The translations under genes were made by a program, and so were the position numbers. Below are positions 19,075 through 28,085 of a DNA stretch of 64,000 bases, piece by piece (position 1 is the first letter of the stretch; each line of letters starts with the position of its first letter). Origin of the DNA: Chitinophaga sp. Ak27 (GTDB lineage: Bacteria > Bacteroidota > Bacteroidia > Chitinophagales > Chitinophagaceae); assembly GCF_012726295.1 (NCBI RefSeq), contig NZ_JABAOB010000011.1, positions 1 to 64,000 on the forward strand, written 5' to 3'. The notes under the pieces are model-generated. The model searched no databases and was not told the DNA's origin. It worked only from the letters and a program-made list of their open reading frames with translations.

Positions 19075-21036
19075 CTATTCTAATGGTTTCCGGTTCGCTA
19101 CTTCTTCGTTGATCAACGCGGTGAAAGCGTCGATTTGCATAGTTCCCATATCACCTTTAGACTGACGACGAACAGCTACTACATTATCGGCAGCTTCTTT
19201 TTCACCCAGGACAAGCATATACGGAATTTTTGCCAGTTCAGCTTCCCGGATTTTTTTGCCTATTTTTTCACTTCTATCGTCTATTTCAGCGCGAATTTCC
19301 GCATTTTTTAGCAATTCTGCTACTTTTTCTGCGTACTCCTGGCTTTTATCACTGATCGGTAAAATCTTCACCTGGGTAGGCGCCAACCATAACGGGAACT
19401 TACCCGCGCAGTGCTCTATCAGCACGGCTATAAACCGCTCCAGTGAACCAAATGGCGCACGGTGAATCATTACCGGGCGATGACGCTGGTTATCGGCGCC
19501 GATATATTCCAGGTCAAAACGCTCTGGCAGATTGTAATCCACCTGGATGGTACCCAGCTGCCACTTACGGCCCAGTGCATCCTTTACCATGAAATCCAGC
19601 TTAGGACCATAGAAAGCCGCTTCGCCATATTCCACCACGGTATTCAAACCCTTTTCGGCGGCAGATTCAATAATCGCCTGTTCTGCCAGCTCCCAGTTCT
19701 CTTCTGAACCAATGTACTTACTGCGGTCTTCCTTATCTCTCAGGGAAATCTGCGCGGTAAAATCAGCAAAACTGAGACTGTTGAACACATACATTACCAG
19801 GTCGATCACTTTCTGGAATTCTGCCTTCACCTGGTCGGGACGGCAGAATAAGTGTGCATCGTCCTGGGTAAATCCTCTTACACGGGTTAAGCCATGCAGT
19901 TCGCCGTGTTGCTCATAACGATATACGGTACCAAATTCGGCAAAACGAACCGGCAGGTCTTTGTATGACTTAGGCGTTACCTTGTAAAGCTCACAGTGAT
20001 GCGGACAGTTCATCGGTTTCAGCATAAACTCCTCGCCTTCTTCCGGCGTGTGAATAGGCTGGAAACTATCTTTACCATATTTTTCGTAGTGACCGGAAGT
20101 CACGTACAGATTTTTATTACCGATATGCGGAGTTACCACTGGCAGGTAACCACTGGCAATCTGTGCTTCCTGGAGAAACCGTTGTAAACGCTCGCGGAGC
20201 ATTGCGCCTTTAGGCAGCCACATAGGCAGCCCCAGGCCCACTTTCTCGGAAAAGGCAAACAGCTCCAGTTCCTTGCCCAGCTTACGGTGATCACGTTTCT
20301 TCGCTTCTTCGATCAGGGTCAGATACTCATCGAGCTCCTTCTGGTTAGGGAAAGTAATACCATAGATGCGGGTCAGCATCTTATTTTTTTCATTTCCACG
20401 CCAGTAAGCGCCGGCAATGCTGGTCAACTTAATCGATTTGATAAAGCCGGTATTAGGAATATGCGGACCACGGCACAAATCTGTAAAACCACCCTGGGTA
20501 TAGAAGCTAATGCTGCCATCAGCCAGTTCATTGATGGTTTCTACTTTATACTGATCTCCTTTCTCCGTAAAGTAAGCCAGCGCATCTGCTTTGCTGACAT
20601 CCTTGCGTATATACTCGCTGTTTGACTTAGACAGCTCCACCATCTTGGCTTCAATCTTTCTCAGATCTTCTTCCGAAATAGTACGGTCGCCCAGGTCAAC
20701 ATCGTAATAGAATCCGTTTTCAATAGACGGTCCATAACCCAGTTTCACGCCGGGATACAGCGCCTCCAGGGCCTCGGCCATCAGGTGGGCGGAAGAGTGC
20801 CACATCGTTGCCTTGCCATCCTTATCCACCCACGTCAGCAGCTGCAGCGTGCTATCCGTCAAAATCGGGCGCGTAGCATCCACTACCTGCCCATTCACAT
20901 TTGCTGCCAATACTTTACGCGCCAATCCCTCGCTGATGGATTTGGCAATCTCCAATGCAGTTACTCCTGGTTCATACTGACGAACTGCGCCATCCGGAAA
21001 AGTGATATTTATCATACGTTTTGCTGTTAGCTCCAT
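19075..21036 (-). CDS. thrS: Threonyl-tRNA synthetase
   Basis: 653 residues, full length. It charges tRNA-Thr with threonine using ATP. Order: TGS domain (about 8-70), SAD editing domain with WHSSAHLMAEAL and the TDLCRGPHIPNTG zinc-type motif, the class II catalytic core with MNCPHHCELYK and TRVRGFTQDDAHLFC, then the C-terminal anticodon-binding domain (about 545-653). Many homologues begin at the sequence MINITFPDG, so the ATG at 21015 is an alternative start seven codons downstream. It heads the thrS-infC pair. Confidence 0.97.
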   Translation of the reverse strand: MELTAKRMINITFPDGAVRQYEPGVTALEIAKSISEGLARKVLAANVNGQVVDATRPILTDSTLQLLTWVDKDGKATMWHSSAHLMAEALEALYPGVKLGYGPSIENGFYYDVDLGDRTISEEDLRKIEAKMVELSKSNSEYIRKDVSKADALAYFTEKGDQYKVETINELADGSISFYTQGGFTDLCRGPHIPNTGFIKSIKLTSIAGAYWRGNEKNKMLTRIYGITFPNQKELDEYLTLIEEAKKRDHRKLGKELELFAFSEKVGLGLPMWLPKGAMLRERLQRFLQEAQIASGYLPVVTPHIGNKNLYVTSGHYEKYGKDSFQPIHTPEEGEEFMLKPMNCPHHCELYKVTPKSYKDLPVRFAEFGTVYRYEQHGELHGLTRVRGFTQDDAHLFCRPDQVKAEFQKVIDLVMYVFNSLSFADFTAQISLRDKEDRSKYIGSEENWELAEQAIIESAAEKGLNTVVEYGEAAFYGPKLDFMVKDALGRKWQLGTIQVDYNLPERFDLEYIGADNQRHRPVMIHRAPFGSLERFIAVLIEHCAGKFPLWLAPTQVKILPISDKSQEYAEKVAELLKNAEIRAEIDDRSEKIGKKIREAELAKIPYMLVLGEKEAADNVVAVRRQSKGDMGTMQIDAFTALINEEVANRKPLE

Positions 21037-21441
21037 ACTACGTCATATGGGCTATATTTCCTTTATAAAATGTTTGCGAAGTTAAGAAATACTTTGTTAG
21101 CATTTAGATAACCATGTCATTGAAATTAAGGATTTTAAAAATAAATATTATTACAGCGGTATGAGCTCAGTTAAAAAATGACAGAAATGGGTTTTTGTCA
21201 TATTTTTTTGGGATAACCGGTGGTAAACCTGTCTATACCGGACTGCCGGCCAAGGGTGTAGCTATTTTCATTTTCATAACTGCGCTTTGATTTCATGTGA
21301 GCAATGATCAAAATGAATGTCTATCTTTCATCTTAACTAGTTTAAATTTAATATAATATAGTTAAAAGAAATATCTATACATACTCAGATATCCGATATT
21401 GGAATGCCGTAATTTTATCGTGATTTAAAACCATATTTTTT
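21037..21441. other. 405-bp divergent intergenic region, no gene seen
   Basis: AT-rich spacer between thrS and the coiled-coil gene. I see no convincing hairpin, repeat or small ORF. The minus strand upstream of thrS has only an imperfect -7 box (TAACTTCG near 21090). Confidence 0.55.
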
Positions 21442-22086
21442 ATGACATTTGAAGACATAAAATTGTACGACATCCTTAGGCTGGATCTCCATTTACCCGA
21501 CAACCGGGCCATGGAAGCCATGATGGCAATGGATGATTTTTTCTCGCAAAAAGCCGCCAATGCTCATAGGGACTTGCCTACCAGAGCGGAAGTAGCCACT
21601 AAGGCTGAATTGGAAAACACCAAGAATGAATTGAAGGCAGATATTTCGGCAATCAATTTAAAAATGGCTACCAAAACCGAACTTGAAAGCACTAAAAATG
21701 AATTGAAAGTTGATATCTCGGCCATCAATTTAAGGCTTGATGACATCACCGAACGAATGGTCACAAAAGCGGAGCTGAACGAAAAGCTTGAGCGCATGAC
21801 CGAAACAATGGCGACCAAAGCCGAGGTGAATGCAAGGTTTGATCGCATGACCGAAACAATGGCAACTATGGCAACTAAAGCTGAGGTAAATGCAAGATTT
21901 GATCACATGACCGAGACAATGGCCACGAAAGTTGAACTAAACCAGGTAAATTTAAGCCTGACGGAAGCAATCTACAAGGTGGAAACCAGACTTACCCGGA
22001 CGGTTTTCTCTGCAAGCCTGGCCCAACTGCTGGTCATCATGATTTCCATTTTTACGATCCTGAAATATACGGGCGTAATTAAGTAA
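21442..22086 (+). CDS. Coiled-coil protein with internal repeats and a C-terminal membrane anchor
   Basis: 214 residues. A short globular N-terminus (about 1-45) leads into a long coiled coil built of repeats: two copies of a ~27-residue unit containing TKNELK(A/V)DISAINL, then several copies of MTETMATKAEVNARFD. The end (about 190-210, LAQLLVIMISIFTILKY) is a single membrane helix. The layout (head, stalk, tail anchor) resembles DUF1640/CCDC90-like proteins. Function is unknown. It is a lone gene facing the TonB receptor gene. Confidence 0.72.
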   Translation: MTFEDIKLYDILRLDLHLPDNRAMEAMMAMDDFFSQKAANAHRDLPTRAEVATKAELENTKNELKADISAINLKMATKTELESTKNELKVDISAINLRLDDITERMVTKAELNEKLERMTETMATKAEVNARFDRMTETMATMATKAEVNARFDHMTETMATKVELNQVNLSLTEAIYKVETRLTRTVFSASLAQLLVIMISIFTILKYTGVIK

Positions 22087-22133
22087 TTTATTGTCTACTT
22101 TCCACCTCTGCTAAGCTTCCATTTTCTCTCTCC

Positions 22134-24497
22134 CTAAAACCTGAAGTTGTAAGTAATAGAAGGCAATATAGGAAACAACGACACCTGTTTGGCACTTACT
22201 TGTAATGTCCCGTTAACCACGCTTCCATTCTGATCAAAATACACAAAATAAGGGTTTTGCCTACTGTACACATTGTATATTGAAAACGCCCAGCTGCTCT
22301 TAAACCGGCGGTTGGCCCTTTTGGGCTGAGGCGAATAAATAGCCGATAAATCCAGGCGATGGTAGGCCGGCAGGCGATAGCCATTCAGGTTCCCATAGGC
22401 CTGTATCAGCGTACCTTCCATAAAATAAAAAGTTTCCGGCAATGTAGTCGTATTGCCGCTGCCATAAATGAATATACCGGAAAGGCTCCAGCGCTTATTC
22501 AGTTCATAAGTACCTACTAGCGCCAGGTCGTGGCGACGGTCATACTTCGCCGGGTATTGTTTGCCATCATTCAGACTGGGGAACTGCCGCCAGGTCCATG
22601 CCAGCGTATATCCCACCCACCCTGTAAAGTGTCCTTTCTTCTTGTTCACAAACAGTTCCAGGCCATAAGCCTGCCCCTTACCAAAAACAAAATCCTGTTC
22701 GGGATCGGTGATAGAAGGCGTATATCCTTCTTTATATTCAATCTGGTGGTCCATTTCCTTGTAATATACTTCCGCAGAAGCTTCGTACGTATTATGGCCG
22801 AAGTTGAGGAAATAACCAGCGCTATATTGCCAGGCCACCTGCGGTTTTACAAGATAAGTGCTGGGCACCCAAACATCGGTAGGCAGCGTGGTAGCCGCAT
22901 TAGACACCAGGTGTATGTATTGATAGTTGCGGGTAACGGATGCTTTGAGCGAATTTTGATCATTCAGTGCCAAACGCAGGATCAACCTGGGTTCCAGTCC
23001 TCCGTAGCTCACCACTTTTTGCCCCCGGCCATACATAACGCTGTCGAGATTATTGCCGTTGGCATCTTTGGTATACCGCTTATAAGGCCCCACCTGCATA
23101 AACCCGCTAACACGAACGCCCGCATTGAGTTGTAGTTTGGGAGATATCTCCCAGTCGTCCATCAGGTAGGCCGCCGCTTCATGCGCATATTTCTCGAAGG
23201 CCTTTTCTGGTGTAAACTGCGTGGAATCCTGCCTGCCAGACACGGTGGAAGGCGTAAAGACATGGTGGATATAGTTGACGCCAAACCGGATATGATGATC
23301 CACATGTGGATAATAGTCGAAATCGGTTTTGAAATTTACATCGCTGATGCCAGACGACATGCGGATATCAAAGCTATTTTGCAGGGCGTTGAAACGGAAT
23401 TTATAGTCGTTGTAAATGAGCGATGTGTTGGCAAACAACTGCCGGCTGAAAATATGATTCCATCTCAACGTGGCCGTGGTATTGCCCCAGGGAATATTCA
23501 CATTGAACGAACGGTCTTTATTGGCAAAGCTAAACACATCTTTTCCCAGGTAACCGCTCAGGTACAAGCGGTCTTTGTCCGAAAAGATATAATTCATCTT
23601 GAGGTTAAGGTCATAAAAGTAATAACCCGAACCCTTATACGAAGTATTATTGATAACCGGTTTTGTAATCAGGTCGATATAAGTGCGCCGGCCGCTTACA
23701 ATAAAGGAGGCCTTGTTTTTCTTCAGCGGTCCCTGTAAAGAGAGCCGGGAGGAGATCAGTCCTATTCCTCCTTCTCCCTGGAAATTTTTATTATTACCTT
23801 CTTTCATGGAAATATCCACTACGGAAGACAGGCGCCCGCCGTAGTTGGCAGGCATCCCTCCTTTGACCAGCGTGGTATTGCGGATGGCATCTGTATTGAA
23901 TACGGAGAAAAAGCCGAAAAGGTGACCAGTATTATATACCGGCGCTTCGTCCAGCAGGATGAGGTTTTGATCCGGGCCGCCTCCCCGCACGTAAAATCCT
24001 GCATTTCCTTCTCCTGAGGCCTGTACCCCCGGCATCAGCTGCAGGGCTTTGAGCATATCCACCTCTCCCATCAGCGCTGGTAATTTCTTTACCTGATCAG
24101 CGGTAATTTCCACCTTTCCCATGTCGGTGCTTTTAACGTTGGCATCTTTCTTTTTATCGGTAATCACCACTTCTTTTGCCTGGTAGGTATGTGGCGATAA
24201 TTCCATGTGCTGGGTAGCATTTCCCGCCAGGTTAAGGGCTACGGCCCTGGATTCATAGCCTACAAAAGAATAAAGTAATATATAGCTGCCGGCCGGCAAG
24301 GTGAGAGAGTAGAAACCATAATTGTTGGTTTGTACGCCACTGGATGAATGCAGCACCTGCACAGTGGCGCCAGGCAAGGATTCGCCGTTGGTGCTGTCTT
24401 TTATAAAGCCGCTGACGGTATATTGTTGTCCCCATGCTGCACCCGCAAAACATGACAGCCATAACATCAGTAAAAAGGGACCGTATCGTGTGAACAT
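22134..24497 (-). CDS. TonB-dependent outer-membrane receptor
   Basis: 787 residues. Signal peptide (FLLMLWLSCFAGAAWG), then a carboxypeptidase-regulatory-like sandwich (about 25-110, VSGFIKDSTNGESLPGATV), then a plug domain (about 115-235; VRGGGPDQNLILLDEAPVYN, MPANYGGRLSSVVDI) and a beta-barrel to the C-terminus, ending in an aromatic (TYNFRF) as expected for BAM recognition. It imports an unknown ligand with TonB energy. The gene starts 46 bp after the DUF3347 lipoprotein gene, so the two form a likely operon; metal or siderophore transport is a reasonable but unproven guess. Confidence 0.92.
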   Translation of the reverse strand: MFTRYGPFLLMLWLSCFAGAAWGQQYTVSGFIKDSTNGESLPGATVQVLHSSSGVQTNNYGFYSLTLPAGSYILLYSFVGYESRAVALNLAGNATQHMELSPHTYQAKEVVITDKKKDANVKSTDMGKVEITADQVKKLPALMGEVDMLKALQLMPGVQASGEGNAGFYVRGGGPDQNLILLDEAPVYNTGHLFGFFSVFNTDAIRNTTLVKGGMPANYGGRLSSVVDISMKEGNNKNFQGEGGIGLISSRLSLQGPLKKNKASFIVSGRRTYIDLITKPVINNTSYKGSGYYFYDLNLKMNYIFSDKDRLYLSGYLGKDVFSFANKDRSFNVNIPWGNTTATLRWNHIFSRQLFANTSLIYNDYKFRFNALQNSFDIRMSSGISDVNFKTDFDYYPHVDHHIRFGVNYIHHVFTPSTVSGRQDSTQFTPEKAFEKYAHEAAAYLMDDWEISPKLQLNAGVRVSGFMQVGPYKRYTKDANGNNLDSVMYGRGQKVVSYGGLEPRLILRLALNDQNSLKASVTRNYQYIHLVSNAATTLPTDVWVPSTYLVKPQVAWQYSAGYFLNFGHNTYEASAEVYYKEMDHQIEYKEGYTPSITDPEQDFVFGKGQAYGLELFVNKKKGHFTGWVGYTLAWTWRQFPSLNDGKQYPAKYDRRHDLALVGTYELNKRWSLSGIFIYGSGNTTTLPETFYFMEGTLIQAYGNLNGYRLPAYHRLDLSAIYSPQPKRANRRFKSSWAFSIYNVYSRQNPYFVYFDQNGSVVNGTLQVSAKQVSLFPILPSITYNFRF

Positions 24498-24542
24498 ACC
24501 GTAAGATCGTTGCTGGTAATTTACGATTTACCCGACGATAAT

Positions 24543-25124
24543 CTACTTATAAATTAAACTATCCCGGGTTTCTCCGCAGGTTAGCATATCATGGCCGAAG
24601 TAGGGATTTTGAATACCTGGTTTATCGCTAAGCCAGTAGGCGCCTTTTTCATCAAATGCCATGGGGCAGTACTGGTGATAAATAGTATGTCCTTTTAAGC
24701 CGGTATTCTTTACCAGGTCAAACAACATATCGGATACCATCTGGAACGATGCCCGTTTGCCTTCCAGTCCCTGCTCCCCTTCAAAACCAGCCAGTTCGGC
24801 GCTGATACTGGTGCTAATACCATTTATATTGGCCAGGTGGCTGCTATCCATCTGTAGCAGGTTTACCGGCAGGCTGTCCACCTGCGTTTTCAACACGGCG
24901 GCAGTATGATTCGCCGTCAAGCTGTCGGCTGCTACCAATGCGGCAGAAAGACGGTAATAGGTAGTCATTACTCCTCCCAGCGAGTCATAAAACTGCTGGC
25001 TATAGGGCGCCTGTAGCTCCGTTGCAGCAGGCGCCGCTGCCTGTTCTTCCTTAGGCGCTGCAGAATGGCAGGCCCAAAGCCCCAACAGTAAACATCCAAT
25101 CGATAAGCCTTGTTTGATATGCAT
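24543..25124 (-). CDS. DUF3347-type lipoprotein
   Basis: 193 residues with a lipoprotein signal (lipobox LWAC at about residue 19). Helical N-terminal part, then a C-terminal stretch with conserved-looking HQYCPMAFDEKGAYWLS and GHDMLTCGETRDSL. The YCPMA, H, M and C residues could bind a metal; DUF3347 proteins are, from memory, often encoded with copper or heavy-metal efflux genes. Here the partner is a TonB receptor downstream, and a -7 box at 25141-25148 fits a promoter just upstream. Confidence 0.82.
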   Translation of the reverse strand: MHIKQGLSIGCLLLGLWACHSAAPKEEQAAAPAATELQAPYSQQFYDSLGGVMTTYYRLSAALVAADSLTANHTAAVLKTQVDSLPVNLLQMDSSHLANINGISTSISAELAGFEGEQGLEGKRASFQMVSDMLFDLVKNTGLKGHTIYHQYCPMAFDEKGAYWLSDKPGIQNPYFGHDMLTCGETRDSLIYK

Positions 25125-25140
25125 CTTGTTAGTCTTTCAG

Positions 25141-25148
25141 CAAAAGTA
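25141..25148 (-). promoter_or_regulatory. -7 promoter box for the DUF3347-TonB receptor unit
   Basis: TACTTTTG on the minus strand matches the Bacteroidota TAnnTTTG box exactly, 17 bp before the ATG. The -33 region is taken up by the heptamer repeat arm. Confidence 0.5.
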
Positions 25149-25271
25149 AGCAGAAAGCAGAAAGCGTAAAGCATAAAGCTATCCGGCTTATAAATATAAT
25201 CGGATATTTTAATAACTATTAGCACCAGTTAATCCTGATTTATGCTTTACGCTTTACGCTTTCTGCTTCAC
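25146..25271. repeat. AAAGC-heptamer inverted repeat, copy A
   Basis: Left arm 25146-25179 and right arm 25237-25271 each hold four tandem heptamers (AGAAAGC, GTAAAGC, ATAAAGC types) in opposite orientation and differ mainly in one heptamer. Between them lies a ~57-bp centre whose minus strand contains AATAGTTATTAAAAT, shared with copies B and C. It sits between two divergent genes. Confidence 0.88.
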
Positions 25272-25288
25272 TATTCAGCTTTTATCCT

Positions 25289-25296
25289 TAACTTTG
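25289..25296 (+). promoter_or_regulatory. -7 promoter box for the ABC-F gene
   Basis: TAACTTTG is an exact TAnnTTTG match 29 bp before the ATG at 25326. It supports that start and rules out the upstream in-frame ATG at 25242, which lies in the repeat. No clear -33 box. Confidence 0.55.
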
Positions 25297-25325
25297 CACG
25301 TTTTTTATCCAATTTTTTTGTTTTT

Positions 25326-27290
25326 ATGTTGATCGCATTACAGGATATTACGTTTGAGTTTGGATCCAGGGTGATACTGGAAGATTCTTCCTGGCATATA
25401 GAACCCGGTGACCGCGTGGGCCTTATTGGGTTAAACGGTACGGGAAAGTCAACCCTGTTGCGTATTATCAATGGGGAATATTCCGTTTCTAAAGGAAGTG
25501 TTAACAAAAGTAAAAATTTGACGATTGGTTTCTTTAACCAGGACCTGCTCAGTTTTGAAACCGATGAATCTATCCTCACCGTGGGTATGATGGCCTTCGG
25601 TAAGGCTCTGGAGCTGGAAAAGGACATAGAACGTATTACCAAAGAGCTGGAGCACAACCAAACAGACGCGTTACTGGAGGAATTCAGCGATAAACTCCAC
25701 GAATTCGAGGCGCTGGATGGTTATAACATGAAACATAAAACAGCGCAGGTGCTGGAAGGCCTTGGCTTCACCACATCTGACCTGGACCGGCCCTACAGCC
25801 AGTTTTCAGGAGGATGGCGCATGCGTGTGCTCCTGGCCCGCCTGATCCTGCAGCAGCCGGATGTACTCATGCTCGATGAGCCCACGAACCATCTTGACCT
25901 CCCATCTATCGAATGGCTGGAAAGGTACCTCGTAGGCTATAACGGCGCCGTAATCATTGTATCGCATGACCGTTTCTTCCTGGATCGCATGGTGAATAAA
26001 ATCGTGGAAGTATACCAGCAACAGCTGCATCACTACGCCGGCACCTATGCCGACTACGAAGTGGAGAAAGATCTCCGTCGCGAAATGCAGCAACGCGCTT
26101 ACGAAAATCAACAGGACTATATCCGTCAGCAGGAACGCTTTATTGAGCGTTTTAAAGCCAAAGCCTCCAAAGCCGCCCAGGCACAGAGTATCGCAAAAAG
26201 GCTCGATAAGCTGGAACGGGTAGAACAGGTAGATAATGGCCCTTCCAAGATCCGGATCAACTTTACCGTGGATAAAACGCCTGGTAAGATTTTATGTACC
26301 CTGAATAATATCAGTAAAAGCTACGGAGATATACAAATCCTGAAGAATACCAGCGCTGAAATCAATCGCGGCGATAAAATTGCCCTGATAGGCGCTAACG
26401 GTAAGGGTAAGTCTACCCTGCTCCGCATCATTTTCGGGATGGAACCTATGGAAGGAGAACGTGTTCCCGGTCATAATGTAGTGACCAGCTTCTACGCACA
26501 GCACCAGCTGGAGTCGCTGGACCTGAGCGCTGAGATCCTGGATGAGCTGAAAAATTTCGGCAGCGGCCGTACAGAGCTGGAATTACGCCAGCTGCTGGGT
26601 TGTTTCCTCTTTACCGGCGACGACGTATTTAAAAAGATCAAAATCCTGTCGGGAGGTGAAAAAGCCCGGGTGGCACTGGCCAAAACCATTATCAGTCAGG
26701 CCAACTTCCTCATGCTGGATGAGCCTACCAACCACCTGGATATGAACTCCGTACAAATGCTGATCGATGCATTGAACAAATACGAAGGCAGCCTGGTGCT
26801 GGTATCGCACGACCGTTATTTTGTCAGCCAAACGGCCAACAAAATCTGGGAGATCGTAGATGGCGAAATCAAAGAGTTCAAAGGCACCTATAACGAGTAC
26901 GAAGAGTGGAAGAAGAGAATGGCCGCCCAACAACAACCCGCTGCTACCAAGACTAACAACAACGCAGATACGAAAAAAGAAAGTACTCCCCAAAGTAATA
27001 CCCCGGCAGCTGATGCCGGCAAGGGGGCCATTAATAAAGATGTACAGCGTGAGCTGCAAAAACAGCAGAAACAGTTTTCCCAGGTAGAAGGACAGGTTGC
27101 CAGCCTGAAAGAGCGCAAAGCTAACCTGGAAGCCAGTCTGGGATCACCGGATATTTACGGCGACCGGGCAAAATTTGCCCAGGTAGAAAGTGAATACCAG
27201 GAGGTACAGAAGTTTTTAGACCGTGCGAACCAGCAATATGAGCAATTATTTGAAAAAATAATGCAGCTGGAAGCCAGCCTGGTCAGCTAA
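25326..27290 (+). CDS. ABC-F family ATPase (Uup/YdiF-like)
   Basis: 654 residues from the chosen start MLIALQDITFEFG. ABC-F proteins have two ABC ATPase domains, no membrane part, and act on the ribosome. Domain 1 has Walker A GLNGTGKST and signature SGGWRMR with Walker B LMLDEPTNHLD; domain 2 has GANGKGKST, SGGEKAR and LMLDEPTNHLD. The inter-domain linker (about 235-300) is charged and helical. The C-terminus has a Gln/Asn/Thr-rich linker (about 530-570), then a coiled coil, as in Uup. An in-frame ATG at 25242 would add 28 residues encoded by the repeat and is rejected. Housekeeping translation factor rather than resistance protein, by likeness. Confidence 0.93.
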   Translation: MLIALQDITFEFGSRVILEDSSWHIEPGDRVGLIGLNGTGKSTLLRIINGEYSVSKGSVNKSKNLTIGFFNQDLLSFETDESILTVGMMAFGKALELEKDIERITKELEHNQTDALLEEFSDKLHEFEALDGYNMKHKTAQVLEGLGFTTSDLDRPYSQFSGGWRMRVLLARLILQQPDVLMLDEPTNHLDLPSIEWLERYLVGYNGAVIIVSHDRFFLDRMVNKIVEVYQQQLHHYAGTYADYEVEKDLRREMQQRAYENQQDYIRQQERFIERFKAKASKAAQAQSIAKRLDKLERVEQVDNGPSKIRINFTVDKTPGKILCTLNNISKSYGDIQILKNTSAEINRGDKIALIGANGKGKSTLLRIIFGMEPMEGERVPGHNVVTSFYAQHQLESLDLSAEILDELKNFGSGRTELELRQLLGCFLFTGDDVFKKIKILSGGEKARVALAKTIISQANFLMLDEPTNHLDMNSVQMLIDALNKYEGSLVLVSHDRYFVSQTANKIWEIVDGEIKEFKGTYNEYEEWKKRMAAQQQPAATKTNNNADTKKESTPQSNTPAADAGKGAINKDVQRELQKQQKQFSQVEGQVASLKERKANLEASLGSPDIYGDRAKFAQVESEYQEVQKFLDRANQQYEQLFEKIMQLEASLVS

Positions 27291-27311
27291 TATTATTACA
27301 TTCAGGTAGTA

Positions 27312-27349
27312 CTACGGTGTGGACCGGCCAGCAGCCTTCCACACCGTAG
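27312..27349 (+). terminator. Hairpin after the ABC-F gene
   Basis: A perfect 12-bp stem (27312-27323 with 27338-27349) with a 14-nt loop. The T-run comes only 14 nt later, so termination may be partial. Confidence 0.55.
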
Positions 27350-27389
27350 GCAATCAGCTATATTTTTTAACCATCCCCCTTCCTGTAGT

Positions 27390-28076
27390 ATGCAAAAAAT
27401 ACTGGTAGTTGAAGACGAAGTTAAAGTGGCCAATGCCGTTAAGAAAGGGTTGGAAGAAAATGGTTTTGATGTAGACGTAGCCTATGATGGCCGCATTGGT
27501 AAAGGCCTGGTGACCAATAATCACTATGACCTGGTGATCCTCGACCTCAATCTCCCGCATAACAACGGGTATGAGCTCTGTGAGGTGATCCGCAACAAAA
27601 ATAACCGGGTACCCGTCATTATGCTGACGGCGCTGGGCGGCATGGAAGATAAAATGCAAGCCTTTGAACTAGGGGCCGACGACTACCTGGTAAAACCCTT
27701 CGACTTCCGTGAGCTGCTGGCCCGTATCCGGGTATTCCTGAAACGTGCCGGCTCCGAAGCCACCCATGGCACCCAATACAGAATCACGATTGCCGACCTG
27801 GAAATAGACCGGGAGAAAAAAGACGTGAGCCGCGCCGGCAAAAAAATCGCCCTTACTGCCAAAGAATACCAGCTGCTGGAATTCCTGGCCATGCACAAGG
27901 GAAAAGTAATCTCCAAACTTACCATTGCCGAAAAAGTATGGGATATCGACTTTGATACCGGCACCAACGTGATCGAAGTATATATGAACTTCCTCCGCAA
28001 GAAAATAGACAAAGACTTTGACCAGAAATTACTCCATACCAAAACTGGTATGGGATATTATCTTTCCGAAGAATAG
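27390..28076 (+). CDS. OmpR/PhoB-family response regulator
   Basis: 228 residues. Receiver domain with the acidic pair E8-D9, phospho-acceptor D52 (VILDLNLP), T79-A80 region and the conserved Lys in YLVKPF; then a winged-helix DNA-binding domain (about 130-228, LTAKEYQLLEFLAMHKG and RKKIDKDFDQKLLHTKTGMG). It pairs with the histidine kinase 9 bp downstream. The adjacent RND metal-efflux operon makes it a CusR/CzcR-like regulator by context, and a set of 11-bp direct repeats before that operon is its probable target. Confidence 0.95.
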   Translation: MQKILVVEDEVKVANAVKKGLEENGFDVDVAYDGRIGKGLVTNNHYDLVILDLNLPHNNGYELCEVIRNKNNRVPVIMLTALGGMEDKMQAFELGADDYLVKPFDFRELLARIRVFLKRAGSEATHGTQYRITIADLEIDREKKDVSRAGKKIALTAKEYQLLEFLAMHKGKVISKLTIAEKVWDIDFDTGTNVIEVYMNFLRKKIDKDFDQKLLHTKTGMGYYLSEE

Positions 28077-28085
28077 GAGTTTTAT

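Noticed and set aside
25242..25325. In-frame ATG that would add 28 residues to the ABC-F protein
   Set aside because: The extension is encoded by the heptamer repeat and a downstream -7 promoter box (25289-25296); homologues start at the MLIALQDITF position.
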